Both the position numbers and the translations under genes were made by a program. Positions 21,181 to 34,799 of a stretch of 64,000 nucleotides of DNA are shown piece by piece (within the stretch, counting starts at the first letter, position 1; every line of letters starts with the position of its first letter). Under the pieces are notes generated by a model, which was not told where the DNA came from, ran no database searches, and was given only the letters and a program-made list of their open reading frames with translations. Source of the stretch: Stratiolaelaps scimitus (taxonomy: Eukaryota; Arthropoda; Arachnida; Mesostigmata; Laelapidae); contig JABWDB010000001.1 of NCBI GenBank assembly GCA_019614645.1, forward strand, positions 10,151,501 to 10,215,500, read 5' to 3'.

Positions 21181-21920
21181 TGGCGAAGCTACAGCCAGGC
21201 GTTAAAATGCGTCACGCTTGCACCGGCAGGCGGCAGATCGATTTGTAAGACACTGCCGGTGATTGCAATAGCGGCAGCGGTTGTAGTAGTAGTGGCCGCG
21301 GCGGCGTCGGCAGCGGCAGCCGTGACGACAACAACAACTGTAGGCCCAAATGGGAGAGACGTTGGCACAGGCTGTGGTAAGCCCCGGCCGGGGCGTTGCT
21401 CGTGAAATTTTCGATTGTTGTTCTCGTCGTTGTTGTCGTAGGCTTTGCCATGATTTTCCACGCCAGCTATGAACAACATTAGAAACTCCCTAGAGACCTC
21501 TTCATCTGACGGCAAGTCGACAAAGTGACTTAAGAATTGGCGTCCGTGCTGGTCCAGCCAGGAACATCTTTAACTAGCTGATGATTGGGATCGTGGTGGA
21601 TTTTCTTGCCACACCGTCTCTAGATGTCTATCGATGCCTGGAACAAGATCTCTACTCGTGGCAAAACAATAACCGCTGCGGCCGCAGCACCTGCTGGAGT
21701 GGCATAGCGACGCTGCCGATGTTAATGGTGTTGGTGGTGGTCGTTAGCTGTCAAAATCCGGGGCGCAGGCGCGCAACCGTAGAGAGAAGGAAGGATAACT
21801 CACGAGAGGAAGAACGGGAAATCTCAAGGCGCTGTCTGTATGTCCGTGACTCCGCCGACTTGAGCAAGTGTGCGTCGTCTCATAGGTTTTGCCGCTTTGG
21901 TGGGGGGTGATAGTCCATAG
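21181..21920. promoter_or_regulatory. GC-rich island upstream of the four-helix membrane protein gene
   Basis: Imperfect GCG/GCA trinucleotide-rich DNA (about 21260-21330) and CpG-dense sequence precede the predicted first coding exon at 22,202. This suits a promoter or untranslated first exon. The minus-strand frame at 21,189-21,515 (poly-Thr/Ala/Val) is explained by the trinucleotide bias. Confidence 0.35.
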
Positions 21921-22201
21921 GGCTCTTGTATGTAAAGTCTTGATAATGCTCTGTAGTATCGATATGTAAAAGAAGAACCCTGGCCACTGTGTTATCAAGG
22001 AGAAATCGTTTTGTGCGCTTCGTTAATGGCTACACTGGCTGGTGAATACTGTAGTGACTCTGATAGAAAACCGCATGAGTGGATAACTGCCGAGAGAGAG
22101 CTTCAAGTAGATAAGTGCATCGGCTAAGGAGCAACAGACAATATTCGGCAGACAATACGATATAATCGATCTGAGGAAACCTTTAATCACTTACCGGCAA
22201 A

Positions 22202-25200
22202 ATGACTTCGGTATATGACAATACGGAGGAGGGAGAGCGGAGCGTTGAAATCGAGTCGAAGCGATGCCTCGTCAAAAGTTTCGCTCTCTTCAGAATGGTG
22301 CGTTTCACGTAAATTACATTTAATATAATACAAGTTCAAATGTAATTCTGTATCATCCGTGTGATGAACTAACTGAGCAAAAGCGTGAGGATAGCATACA
22401 TTTGCATTAACCGTTGCCAACGTTCGAACTAACGATGATGACACGGGTGCGTATTACTGACCAAGATTTATTAGCTAGATCGACTGTCTCAACTCAAATG
22501 AATCATGCGTGTTCACTGGCGCTCTTTCTCACCTTAAACTCGCTCCGTCAGTGGGAATCGCCACTGCGATATGTCCATTGCGTAGGTGCACCGTGCGTGA
22601 TGTTTCTGCTTATAATTTTATGCGCAAACGGCAGACGCGAGAGATCGGTAGTGAAATTCACTACTCCAGAGAAGGTTGGGTGAGCGTCAATGGGTATCGG
22701 GTGTTTGAGGACGCGCTCATTTGTCCACCAGCACGTTACGGCGTGCGCTTCAAATATGTCGTTGAAATGGGAATCGAGTAAACTCGTGTGAACCGTTAAT
22801 GAGAGTTCATTGTAGCTATGGCAAAACACTCAACTTGTCGATGAATGCGAATCGATTCAATGGAAGCGAGTTCAGTGAACAAGGCGTAAACATCTGCACG
22901 GGAGCAAGCATTTGCTGAAACTATGCTACAAGTCACGCTCGCATTTGGTGAACAACACGATTAAGAAAGAATTGTTCCAATACTACACTTACGCTGGTGC
23001 TGATTTCTGATCATGACGATACGTGCATTTCGAATTGACATGTAGCAAATAATCTTAGCTTTAATAGCATTGCAATAGTAGTCTATTTTTTTAGAATTTG
23101 ACCGGTGTTTAAATGACAGATATTCAGTTCAGTTATCGATCAGCAGTTAGGCTCAAGGCAAAACGTTATGAAACCTCAATTTTATGGTGTTCACTTATCA
23201 ACTCCCATAGTTTCTGCGGGGCACGTTTTCCGATGAGAAATTTTTGCTAGTGTTCAAGATAAGCCATTCAAGATGTTTATTTTTCGAGGAAGAACACTAC
23301 AATAAATCACAGCTTGTATTTACCTAGGTATATTTACTAGATAGACATCTGGCGATATAGTGGCCTGATAATACCCGAAAGGTGGCGCACAGAACAGTCA
23401 TCCATGTCCAAGCGGACACCACGTGCGGGTCTTGGACAACGCCACCGGTCCATGAGGCAGCGAAGAGATAACATAAGACCTATTGTTTTCGTATGTAATA
23501 AACTTACAGCGATATGTTATGGCACAATTATATTTCCACCATGTTTCAATGCAATATTTTTATTGAGGTTTCCTTGTGTTGATTATATGCCAAAGTGAGT
23601 TATTGCTATCTTATCAATGCTGGCATAATGCACGAATTTGTCGGATCAAAATGGGTTCTCTTTCAAAGAAGAAAAAATATATATCATATGCTGAGGACTA
23701 CTTGCAAACTATGCTGAATATCTGTGTAAGGTAGGGGTAAAGCTTTATTGATTTATTAAAGAAGCTGCAATTTCACAATGCTTAAGCTCTCTTGTACGTC
23801 ACGCAGCGGGGCTCGAACCCACCGCCTCTGGCTTTCGACAGCCTGAGACTTAGCCGTCCAAGCCATCACGCTGACATTTTTTTATTTTTTGTGTGTATTA
23901 TATATTACTCAAGGATTTGGAAAAAAACTTGAGTAAAATTATAGTTAGTGCTTAGATAAAAACAATAATTTTGTTTCTGCGTCACACTGAGTTGATCTTG
24001 TATAGGAGACACTTTTGGAATCAGTTTAGAAGTGCATAAAAATAAACTTTATTCAACCTTTTGTCTTACTATTTTTTTATTTATGAGCAAGCTAAAATTC
24101 TAGTAATGCACTGTCACTGCTGGACTGGAAAAACAGTCCATTTCCGAGCAGCCTGGGGCTCGATCCCGACAGTTGGATGTTGGTCCCGCTGAGATCCCTA
24201 CCCGCACTACGGTTGCATATCTTGCCTTCTCGCTTCAGCGTCTGGCAGCCCAGATCTTCATGTAAGGGCATTACGGACCGACAGGAGTAGTGGCCAGCGA
24301 GTAACGGATTAATTAGCCGTGGTCACCCCCCGCCGGGTTGCCCAGCTCTTCAGAAGTGCCATGTCTGACATGGAAATGACTCTTCTGAAAATCGAGGAGA
24401 CAGCCTTCTTAGAGCGTCATAATTCTCCCAAACCACGCCTTTCTAATTTCCCTTATTCCTATTCTCCTCTCGGGAAGGTTCTTACCCTGTTTTTTTGAAT
24501 CGAACATGAACATGGCGAAACTTCCGATGCCTGCAGCCATAGTGAACATAATCGCCGCTTCAAAGTGAACATAATCTTCCTATATACTTGGGACCAGCTT
24601 TCAAGCACTATACGATCATACTGCGAGTGCGAGTGCTTATTCTCCAGCGTGCAAACACCAAGCACACCTTGAATATCTGAAACTCAACATCGCGTCATCT
24701 ACACCTACACATATCGGTCAACTTCAGCAGGAGAAAAACCTTCGCGAGTCTTGCCGGAAACTGCATACTATAAGCGACTAGGTCGAAATCCATTAATGTC
24801 AGCAACGCCCACGTAAATGCAAGACGTTCAAGTAGCTTAAGCAAGATAGACAAGCAACACGTTCAACCTTAAACTGACCTAAGCAAGCGTTTCCCCCGTT
24901 TGCTTTATACAGTCGAGGCGATGAGGTATGCAATCAAATTCGCCTTTGATGATTACAGAGATGACAAGACGTGCCGTGTGTGCTCTCGTATGCTGAATGT
25001 TTTTTCTAAAATAGTATTTGAAAATCTTCGAAGGACGTTGCTGGCTCGTGGTAAGTCAACCGATCTCCCTTGGGGAGCCAGCAGCCGAGTAGACGATAAG
25101 TTGCATGGACTAAGTCGATCGAATGAAGCCGCCTACACATTTATTATACTTTGATTGGTCTCTATTTCAGATAGTTGCGCTGGTGACGATGTTAGTGAGT

Positions 25201-28200
25201 GCCGCCTTGGGCGGAATCATTATCCGTCAAACACCGTCGGATGAACTCATCGCCGATCTTAGAGGTAAGCATTCCTATGGGAACGTTTAACCAAACACGA
25301 CCTCGCCCTAGATCGAGCTGAGGTCGATTCGGAATTGGAAGCCATGAAATGGGACTGCCAAAGCTGATCGGAGATTGAGGGCTGTCCTTGCCCGAACATT
25401 GAGAACAGATTGTGGCACCAAGAGCTGCAAAATCCATGACCGTATAAACCATAATAATTCGATTTAAAAAAATACCCAATTTAAAAGTAAAGGCGCGTTC
25501 TCCACGATTTCTGACTACGTCTAACCTTGGTCAGTATATTTCTTTTGCGAGGTTCATTGAAACGATAAGATTGCGTTCGGAAAGTTTCGAATCTACAATA
25601 TTTTTCACACATGGAGCAAAACTTCTATTCATCGTGAAAGAAAACTCATAACTTCCCAGTAGGAACATTGTTTCAGGATATGGGCTAACCATTTCTACTA
25701 AACCGTTACTCTAGATAATCATTCAAGATATTCTCCTCGATAGTAGTCAACTACTTAAGAGTAACCTCAAAAACGAGATTATATATCGATTCGCCATATT
25801 CAATTTCTTACAAATAACGTGTAGGGAAATATGACGAAACTTCTGTAAATTGCATCTTGTGATAAATTTCACGAAAAATTATCACCACCGGCCGTAGTAT
25901 ACTGATGCAGTGGGCACAACAAAGAAAACGATTCATACAAAACATCTCCGGGCGGCGAAATCTCCGCGGATTCAATATCGAAGCTTTCTACTGTCACCAG
26001 CTATATTGATGTTATGTAAATAATGTCCCCTCTAAATAAGAAACGCCTATGAGATTTCAGAGAGAATGAGTTTGGATCTATTCGAGCTTTTATCTTGAAC
26101 CACGTACGAAATGCGATTAAGGAGCTTGCGATATATTCGCTATCATTTATTAAAACAGTTTCTAGGCCAGAGCAGCCATGTGGTGAAGGGGGAAGGGTGC
26201 GGACGGGCATACTCGAAGCATTTATTTATTCATAATTAGATAATAATAATAATAATTATTATTGTAATGATAATAATGATTGATAATGATTGTAATGATG
26301 ATTTGTTCATTTATTCGATGGGTGAACTTGATAGTATTTATCAAGTTATTGTATATTGTTGCTAGCTCCCAATGGCTGTATCACTCAAATGTCATTCGGT
26401 AGTGCTCTGTATTAATCTTCGCTCGAATTAATGAATGATTTCTGAACTCAAGCATTCGCTTCGTGTTTGGAGTGTCGAAGACGTTGGAGATATTCCCGTA
26501 ATGGTGTGCACTGATAATCGCCTATATCAAGACAACCTAATCTTGCTATTTTTTGGGGGGTGTGGGAACGACCGTTATCTACGATCAGCGAAATGGAAGA
26601 CGACCTTCTGGATTTACAGCGGTGCTTCATTAGCAATGTTCCTTATTTCGCTTCGCCTCGTGGTACTTATGAGAAAGGTGAGTGTTGCCTTTTATTATTA
26701 TTATTGCGATAATCGCATTCAATACGAAATTAAGATGGATCATAAATTAATCATCAATTAATATAACTCTAGCAATATATGCAGATAAATGCTTTTGATG
26801 TCTGTGACGACTGGGCTCCACATGGCCAATCATGAAATGTGTGATTAAATTATCGTTTTAGGTGAACGTGCCGGATATAGGGCAGCGACAATCAAGGGGC
26901 GTTCGTGGCATCGTCATCATGGGTCTAATAATGGCTATCTTTGAAGCATACGCTGCAAGTTCCGCCTTCGCGGATTCAGGGGTGCTTCGGGGTGAAGCCA
27001 GCACAAATGATCCGAATGATGAATTGGCAGCCGAAACAAGACGCAGTGAATCGTTTGTCCGTAAACCCAAGCTCTTGTTTCTTCTATTTTCTTGCCCTCG
27101 ATTTTGCTTCAGTTCTATTCGCCAAGCATGGCTACATGATACATCCATACATACATAATGTTACTCGGACAGATAACACACAGATAACATAGACAAGCAC
27201 GACGGATTGGATAAGATTCGAAAACTGAGCAGGACATTTTGCGACGGCAAATCAATCTTGAATGAGCATCATTTTGTAGCCAGAAATGTTGGGACCCTAG
27301 AAATGATCCGCTTCAATGTGTCCTTTCAGGTATCTTTGATGGCAATAAGCTGCTCGTTTATTGGCCTCTTTCTTCTTGAGGTAGGTGTTACGTTCCTTCG
27401 ATCTCGTCTGTTACACCGAAACGTAGCTATACTGGAATCTGTAGTATTCAAAAGAACTGACCTGTATCATCAGTTAAGAAAAAAAAAATAATTGAGACTT
27501 TAGGCTAACGTGAACTCTGAACCCTGATGTAGTTGAGGGCTAAGCATTTGTTATTACCTACAAAAACATTTTGTTCCCACTCAGTTAGTTCGAAGGTTTC
27601 AAGTGCCGAACTTTTGCGTGGCACATCCTAATAGTCCAAGTAGGTTTTGTAAATGTATCTTCTATTTTCACGCCCAGTGAGATGAAGAGAGTATACCTCC
27701 GCTAACGGCAGTTCTTTTTGTTCTGTTTTTTGCTACAAACACTTTGAAAAGCTGTATCTTCACAGGCGATCTCTGAAACAAACATTTCTTTGTAAACGTT
27801 AATTATCGTAACTATATTTACTTATATTCATAATAAACTTTCCCAGAATACAATCCCATATACTTACATAAGTATATTGGTAAATTTTTCTCAGCTCTCT
27901 TAACAACGGCGATTGGAGCAAGAAATCTGTTTCATACACTTGGCGTGGTAGCTGCCTCGAAACGCTTTTCTTAAGACGCACTCCTTGAGTTGGACGGTGC
28001 CCCTTCTAGTAATTACTACCAATATCAGATCTCTCTTGAATGAGTCTAAATGATTACAATTCTAATGGACCTATTGTCCGTACCTCATGATTACAATGTT
28101 CAGCTATTCCATAGACCTGCAACTATTTGGGAGGTTTCATTGCGACTAAAGTGCTGCACTGTGTCGTGGTCACATTTATTTTCAGTTGGCGTTGCTTGTC

Positions 28201-31200
28201 TTAATTGTCTGTTATCATCGAGCAATGTCGAACAAGAGCTGGTCCAACGCTGTGGAATCCTCAGATAAGGGTCGGGTCGCAGCGAAGCACTCCGATGATG
28301 AAGTTCAACACTTCATCCAAAAGCCGAATGAGAAAGGCTCTACGGAAGTCTTACAATACACCAATGAGTTTACAGTTGCCGAACTCACGCCAGGTAAGTC
28401 TATTGCAATTGATTTTTTTATGTCGTCGCTATAATTGTGAACTTCAGACCTGGCCGGTAGGGCAACCAAAGGACTACCCCCCTCTCTAAAGTAGGTTCAG
28501 GCGTACCTGAGAAATCCGATGGATTCTCCAATAGGCAGAAAAATGATCCGGTTTACTCGCTTCGGTAAACAGTACTTACATTCGATGTTGTTTAATATGT
28601 TGCTGGTTCCATTCGCTTAATCGGATGACGAAATAATATATAATTCTCTATTCAACGTGTTATTTGATATTCTCAGTAGGTATTTGAATATATATCGCTG
28701 TGCCCCTCTGCACAGCGAGGGACAGGCGCTGCATAGGGAAAGAACCTGCGCGCTTGTCTCCGGTGGCTCGGATCAACTAATATATAGCATATATATATAT
28801 ATATATATATATATGTGACATAAATATTAAGTTCAGCGTCAACCTTCGAGCATGGAGACTGCCACGGAGCATATATACCCGTTATTGAAACTAGACCGAG
28901 CCCAACAGACGCTAAATATTCCCGCAAATTATACCAAGCTGTGCCAAGAAGCTTAGCTGCGTAACTGCACGTTCTTCTCTTACCAGATACTAAACTCGGC
29001 GAAGAGTCTGCAAATCACACTGGGGAAGAGGAGGTCGACGGAACTGCACGGCCTCTTTTACCGCCACCCAATCTAATCGTAAACCAGATTTATGAAGCAC
29101 CGGATCCGCCCAGACCTACACGAAAAATCAAGGACGCACCGCCGCCCCTGCCACCTGTAAACGCTGTCGTTCAACGGACGCCAGTCGATGAAAACGGACT
29201 TTCACCCGAGGGTGAGAGATATTTCAAACCGAAACGATGCTATTTCCTTGCCTTTACCTGTGCTAGCTGATAAACAGCTGATGAATTCGTTCAATATTGC
29301 GGTATTTAACAAGTCTACTGGTTTGTTATAAACGTCTGCCAGGTCTGGCTGTCAAACGCCTAACTCATTCACTGACTCATAATGTTCTAGTTCAACTGAA
29401 TGTATTTCCATTCTTTTTTTTTCTTTTTCTTTTGCCACCTCTTATCCCATATTTTCCTGAGACAGTAGCGATCTGCAATGGGGACTCAATAATAATAATA
29501 ATAATTATGACTATAATATTTTATTGCAATCAACTCGTCTCTGCCTCTGAGTTACAATATCCAGCGGGTGGCATTATTTGGAATTTTACTTCATCCAGTG
29601 ATTGACCCCAACAGGAGCAACATGTCACGGCGAGGATCCGTACGACTCTGATTGATAATCCCGTCCTCTTGCGATTGAGTCGCACCATGGTGTATGATCA
29701 CATATAAAAGACGTTAGATTTTCATAAGCGTCTACTGAACATTACTTTCAAGCTTTCAATATTCACTATACGGGATTACACACGAGAGGAATGCGGCTTC
29801 ATATGTATCAAGGATTGCCACTATTTTGCCGTGAAGTTCTCTGATAGGCATTGAATGAGGACCTCTATCACAATGCAATGTGACGTTCTCAAAATCTTGA
29901 TCAAACATCACACTGATGAGCTGGCGTCCTTTGGTACCTGACCGCAAAAGTAGTCTGCTATCGAGTGGCAACTTCAGGACAAAGCCCACTAGTGATAGTC
30001 ACTGACTCAATCCATGTCGAACGTCGAAATTCACAAACCAGCCATTCATAACCGAGTCAACCTTGTTCCTTCTCTGAACGCAGAGCGCACCGAAGTGGGG
30101 GGTAAACGCATAGATCCATCTCCGCCCCCGTTGCCGGCATCTGCACCGCCGGTCGACGATTCCTCAACTCCAGATAAGACCGATATCGAGCCTGGACAAA
30201 TATCAGCTCAAATTCAACCCGAAAACCACAGCGATCCAACAACGGTCGGACCCGCAGATGCTGCTCCAAACAATTCCGAAGGTTCACCAGTTCCTCAGAG
30301 CGCCGTCCCCGCCGAAGGACGAACTTCTCCTAAGATTCAACGCCAGTCATCGTTCAAGCGTTATGAGGGACGGTCGTCCTTGAGAAGAAAGCCATCTTCC
30401 TCCGGCACGAACCCGAACTTCCCACTCTACAGCGGCACAAGGTCGCTAAATGCTTTTCTAATGACTTCGATTTAAAGGATGACGATACGATTAATTAGAA
30501 CCTATGTTCGTTGACTTTCCACGTTTACAATCTCCAGTGTTTCAAGAGCTGAGATAAGTACAAGCGTTTGGCAGTCGACCTATTTACTGGTCGACTCCCC
30601 TGAAATTAAAAAATCGACGAGTTTTTGACCGCTGTAATGACTGCGTCATCTCGCTCTAATGTGACTATATTTCGTGGTTTGGGGCATCATATTATATGCA
30701 TGGATCTGGCAACTACATTACGTTGCCTCCCATTTTAGCCTATTGCTGGGTCGACTAGGGGAACCCATATCGAACAATCTATACCCTTAAAAAGTTAAGT
30801 TTGCACGATACGAGTTTCATTAGTTCTTGTGGACAGGCTTCGTCTTTCGAGTAAATTGTTTGACGAAAACGATATCTCTGTAAAGAATAACATTCATGTG
30901 GAAAAAGGCAAAAAAAACTATCCTCGATTGATGATGACAGTCTGTGGTAGCTGTGAATCAGGGTGATTCGGGCGAAAGTGCGCACGTATCTGCCTTGAAC
31001 GCTCGCAGAACCGGAATTTCATCCGGTTACTCGAAAGTGTCATGAAGATTAGATTCGTTTTGAATGTTTCGGCAGACTCTTCGAACAAAGTGACCGCAAC
31101 GATCAAGGTGCACTCGAAAAGGATTACACTCAAAAACAACGAAAAGTTCACAATAATTACTTAACAGGTCTTTTAGGGAGAGGTGTGATAAAAGGTTGAT

Positions 31201-31554
31201 TAATGAGTGTTAGCAACAAGTACGTGCAATTAAAAATTTATTATGAGAACTGCCATTTACAATTGCCAGCTTCTTTAACTGTGCGACTTCATTAATATCC
31301 AATTATTTATCCGGTTGAGCTGGATATTCATATCTATGTATCTGACCCAGTACTCTGAGAACCGATTGTATTAACCATTACGTTATCATCAATTTTCGAA
31401 GCTTGTAGAGGAGGGCCAACTCTGGTTGACGTTCTTTGTACTGAAGCTAATCATCGCATAATGTCGCTTCTCTGGTTTACCTTGCAGATTTGGATCCTAC
31501 GACCCGGAACGGGGAATCTTTGCGCAACCAGTAGCGCAGCTTGACGACCTCTAA
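22202..31554 (+). CDS. Four-transmembrane protein with long proline-rich cytoplasmic tail
   Basis: Ten exons, about 467 residues: 22202-22297, 25015-25050, 25171-25264, 26589-26677, 26862-26991, 27280-27380, 28186-28393, 28987-29211, 30084-30441, 31488-31554. All phases close. The N-terminal 40 residues are acidic then basic. Four hydrophobic helices follow: CWLVIVALVTMLVSAALGG; FWIYSGASLAMFLISLRLVV; GIVIMGLIMAIFEAYAA; and one split by an intron (SLMAISCSFIGLFLLE plus LALLVLIVCYHR). The remaining ~240 residues are hydrophilic with SH3/WW-ligand-like runs (RPLLPPPNL, APDPPRPTRK, DAPPPLPPV, PSPPPLPAS) and a Ser/Arg block (QRQSSFKRYEGRSSLRRK). Both termini should be cytoplasmic. I do not recognise the family; a scaffold-recruiting tetraspan is an inference. 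Weak points are exon 1 (2.7 kb from exon 2, chosen on phase and ATG) and the exon 5/6 border. A simpler exon 6 starting at 27330 is also possible. AATAAA lies at 32045. Confidence 0.65.
23735..23880 (-). mobile_element. tRNA-derived SINE, near-complete copy
   Basis: Read on the minus strand it has an A-box-like region (GTGATGGCTTGGACGGCTAAG), a B box (GGTGGGTTCGAGCCCC), an unrelated body and a 3' tail with AATAAATCAATAAAGCTTTACC-like sequence. Related segments occur at 1.8, 54.6 and 61.8 kb. It lies in intron 1 of the four-helix protein gene. Confidence 0.7.
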
Positions 31555-33853
31555 CGATACCTTACTTCGAAGAACGAATTCACTTTATTAGAAGGCTATC
31601 CTTTCCTAATGGTTGCGCAGCATCATTCACAATATAGCTCATGCATGCATCTTGCATTTATCTATGTATCAGCGCAAGGCATTTGTATTGAAATGAATGT
31701 TACTCGTTGCTTGTTTTGAAACGCATCTAACCAACTAAATACAAATTCTGTTATTTAATTACTATTTACCTATTTATTGTAATTAGAGGTGGATGAGAGG
31801 ATAAGCAAAAAAAAGAAACATCTATGAACGATCTCTCAGCTCTTCTAGAGTTCTGTAGATGCTATCGATATCGGTGGTATTGATAAATCCCACGACCCAA
31901 AACATCACCGAGCGTTAGTCGATTCGATGCTAACTCGGTCGCGGCCACTGGATGCATATACAATATTTATAAATGGCCATGATTACAGTTGCCATTGAGC
32001 GTTCGGCTTGCAGGAACCCACTCGTACCGCAACAAAAGCATTTGAATAAAATAAAACTGTCTGCTGTTTTTGTTTTCGTACACCGTCAATAGTAATATTT
32101 TTCATACATTTCGCATCAAATCCACGCACACGTCATTCCACAAAGCTCGAAACTGGGCTGCACACGTTCGAATACTAAAATACTGGCTTATGAAAAGACA
32201 GGCACGGTCACCCAAGTGTGCCCAGCTGAATATCATGATCGTTCTCATTCACCTCAAAATTATCGTAATTTTTTCTACTCGCACGTTAACCGGCAATATC
32301 ATTGTAATGGGGCACGTAGCCGGTGTCTAACAACCTAGTTGGCTTCACACGATCCATCCATCTATAAAACTTACAAGCATGCCATTGAGAATGCTCAAGG
32401 AATTCCAGGTATTTGATAAATAATAATCATGCTGCATCAGTTGTGACCGCTTGTGATAACAGTAATCTAACACGGTAAGGTTCTGTCAAGTCAGTATTAA
32501 CTAGTTGGCCATTTCGTCTACAAAAAAAATATTTTACAAAAGAGTTTTCTACAAAATAAATGTTTTTTTTTAAAAAAAAAGGTATTCTACAAAAAAATAA
32601 AACACAATTCAAAATGTTGAATACCTTTATCATAGGTGATAGGGTAATACTTTACCCATTCGACAAATCACACAACACTAAAGGACAATGGGCCCATCAA
32701 TTGGAATAATGCCCAATCTGGATAAATAGCTCTACACTAGGCTACGTCTGTATAGGTCATCAACACTCAACTACGTTCCGATTTGTTCAATATATCGGCG
32801 GACGGATAACTAACTGGTCAACTGCTTAGCCGATGCTCCGGAATCCCGATCCCCATAATCTGAGCATGCTCAAATTAGTTGCAGCCTCATTAATCCCCAG
32901 GATTCGCACAATTTACCTTCAAATATCCTATTGGGCAGCATCCGCACAATTCTAACAATCGATGCATGTCGCAACTTCTGGAATTTGCTGGCTCCTGCTA
33001 GATAGATACACGTCGCACTATTTTTCATTTTCTATTGCATTGTACAGGTGACAATGCTGTTTCATTTTGCGTGGCAACCTTGAGAACGTTATAGATAATG
33101 ATATATGTCCATGATGTGGCCACACGGTCAGGTTTTGTTTTGACATTAACAAAACGATTTGGAAATCGATAGATTCAAAAAACAAATGCTATTTATTGAC
33201 GTCTGTATTTTTTGTTCATAAATACACATTGTCACGGCTTTACACAGAGCTCACATGTAGAAGAAACATAGCCTGAAATGCTCCTAATCAAAACGGTTCG
33301 CAAATATTTTTCGAATATATGCTGTATTCTGTACGGATTTGTACAGGTAGGAGTCTCAATTATAATCGTTTATTTGGCTGTTTTCCCTCTATTTGGTTGA
33401 GGTTTTCTTTCTGTTCTCCTCTGTGATCCAGTTTGCTGTGATGTTCGCCCACACGACCGAGCGCTGCGCGAGATCGAGGCTAGGATGTACACACCTAACT
33501 TGACTGGTTGTTACATTGCCCGGGCTTCGTATACCCTCTATATCTCCTATACGTCCACCGGCTGTCCATCGTTACACCTGTTTTGGGATTGGTGCTCAGT
33601 CAATGAAAAAAAGAAAGCCGAGCCAGCAGTCCGCCGGTGAATCACAGATTTCCTCGAGAGAGCATCCGCCTTCACTGCTGGAATACGTATAGGTCACTCG
33701 CTGAAACCAAGCGTTAAGCGAACGAGCAAACATAAAACTCAGGCAACACATGCGTCGTAGTTGTAGTCGATTGTCACAAATTCGAATTGCCAGCTCATTA
33801 AATCGCCGGTCAGGAAGGCGAAGGGGATTCTTCAGAAACGGTTCAAAATGAAA
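31555..33853. other. Intergenic stretch, no gene seen
   Basis: It contains the likely 3' UTR and AATAAA (32045-32050) of the upstream gene, and A/T-rich sequence around 32520-32610. A third exon of the minus-strand cysteine-rich gene (34.8-36.1 kb) could lie here, but I found no minus-strand segment with the expected three-cysteine spacing. Confidence 0.4.
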
Positions 33854-33945
33854 TTGCCCAGGTGAGGCTCGAACTCACAACCCCGGCATTGCTCACGGCT
33901 ACTGCCTTATAAGTACCGTGCGCTAACCGATTGCGCCACTGGGCA
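33854..33945 (-). tRNA. tRNA-Ile(UAU) with intron
   Basis: On the minus strand a 7-bp acceptor stem TGCCCAG/CTGGGCA encloses an A box (TGGCGCAATCGGTTAGCGC), the anticodon arm CGGTA-CTTATAA, an intron of about 18 nt and then TGCCG. The T-arm is GGTTGTGAGTTCGAGCC. The anticodon is TAT. The intron position just after the anticodon, and its ending ..GTGAGCAA, follow the usual animal tRNA-Ile(UAU) layout. The tRNA decodes the rare AUA codon and needs tRNA splicing. A short T run lies just downstream. The first base pair (T-A) is slightly unusual. Confidence 0.9.
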
Positions 33946-34799
33946 GACGGACGATGCTGAACGCAGCCAAGGACCAATTCTGTGTGACAACGGATGCTTC
34001 AGTCCATCGATCCACGTAAACGATTTCAACGTGTTTCACCTATTGCCTTTGGGGATCACACTATTCACACCACAGCACTCAATAGATATTCGTATTGGAA
34101 TGGATTCACTACCACAATTCTTGTAGGGAAACAATATATTTCCTTAGAGAAACGAAGCCTCCTGCATTGATCCCCTCCATATTTGCTAAAAGCTGCAAAC
34201 TCTCAACATTGATATGTTTCGTTTGGTGTGATTGTTCCATGTGGCGCGGTGCGGATTGCAGCACAACTGCTACAACTCGAACTAGAACTAGCCTAAACAC
34301 TTCTACAGACACATTTGAGAGACAGCTGTTGAGTACTATAAGAACAAGTTTTTTGTCAACAAAAGAGCCGATACTCCTGGCACATCTCTGACAATGAATT
34401 CATTTAAGGCGACAGTGATTTTCCTCTCAATTTCATTCCCCTCTTATACTTAAATGCGGATTCAAGTTTCTCAGCGCGCTCGCTATATGTGTGTATGATA
34501 TTATACTATATGACAAAAGCGCAATGGTGACTGATAGCCGGGTATTTTCCCGACACACTTGGCTCTTCAGCCAACATTGAGTATCAACAAAAACGGCTAG
34601 GAGGACGAGTATATTCTTTGAAAGTATAAACAAAAGTAAAGTAAAAAATAGCGACACATTAGCCGGAAAGATTTGGTCGACGAAGTTCATAATGGAAGGA
34701 CGACTACACATTTGCAAGTGGCTTTGAAGTCGAAACAACGCAACAGAGCAAAGTATTGATTAAAAAAATGGTGATTTCGTCAACGGCGTCCAACTTTAC

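Noticed and set aside
21189..21515. Minus-strand 108-residue frame with G-R and Pro motifs suggestive of a neuropeptide precursor
   Set aside because: No signal peptide, and poly-Thr/Ala/Val tracts come from trinucleotide repeats.
24900..25154. 84-residue plus-strand frame containing C-x2-C
   Set aside because: It runs through the better-supported acceptor and donor of exon 2 of the four-helix protein gene in a different frame.
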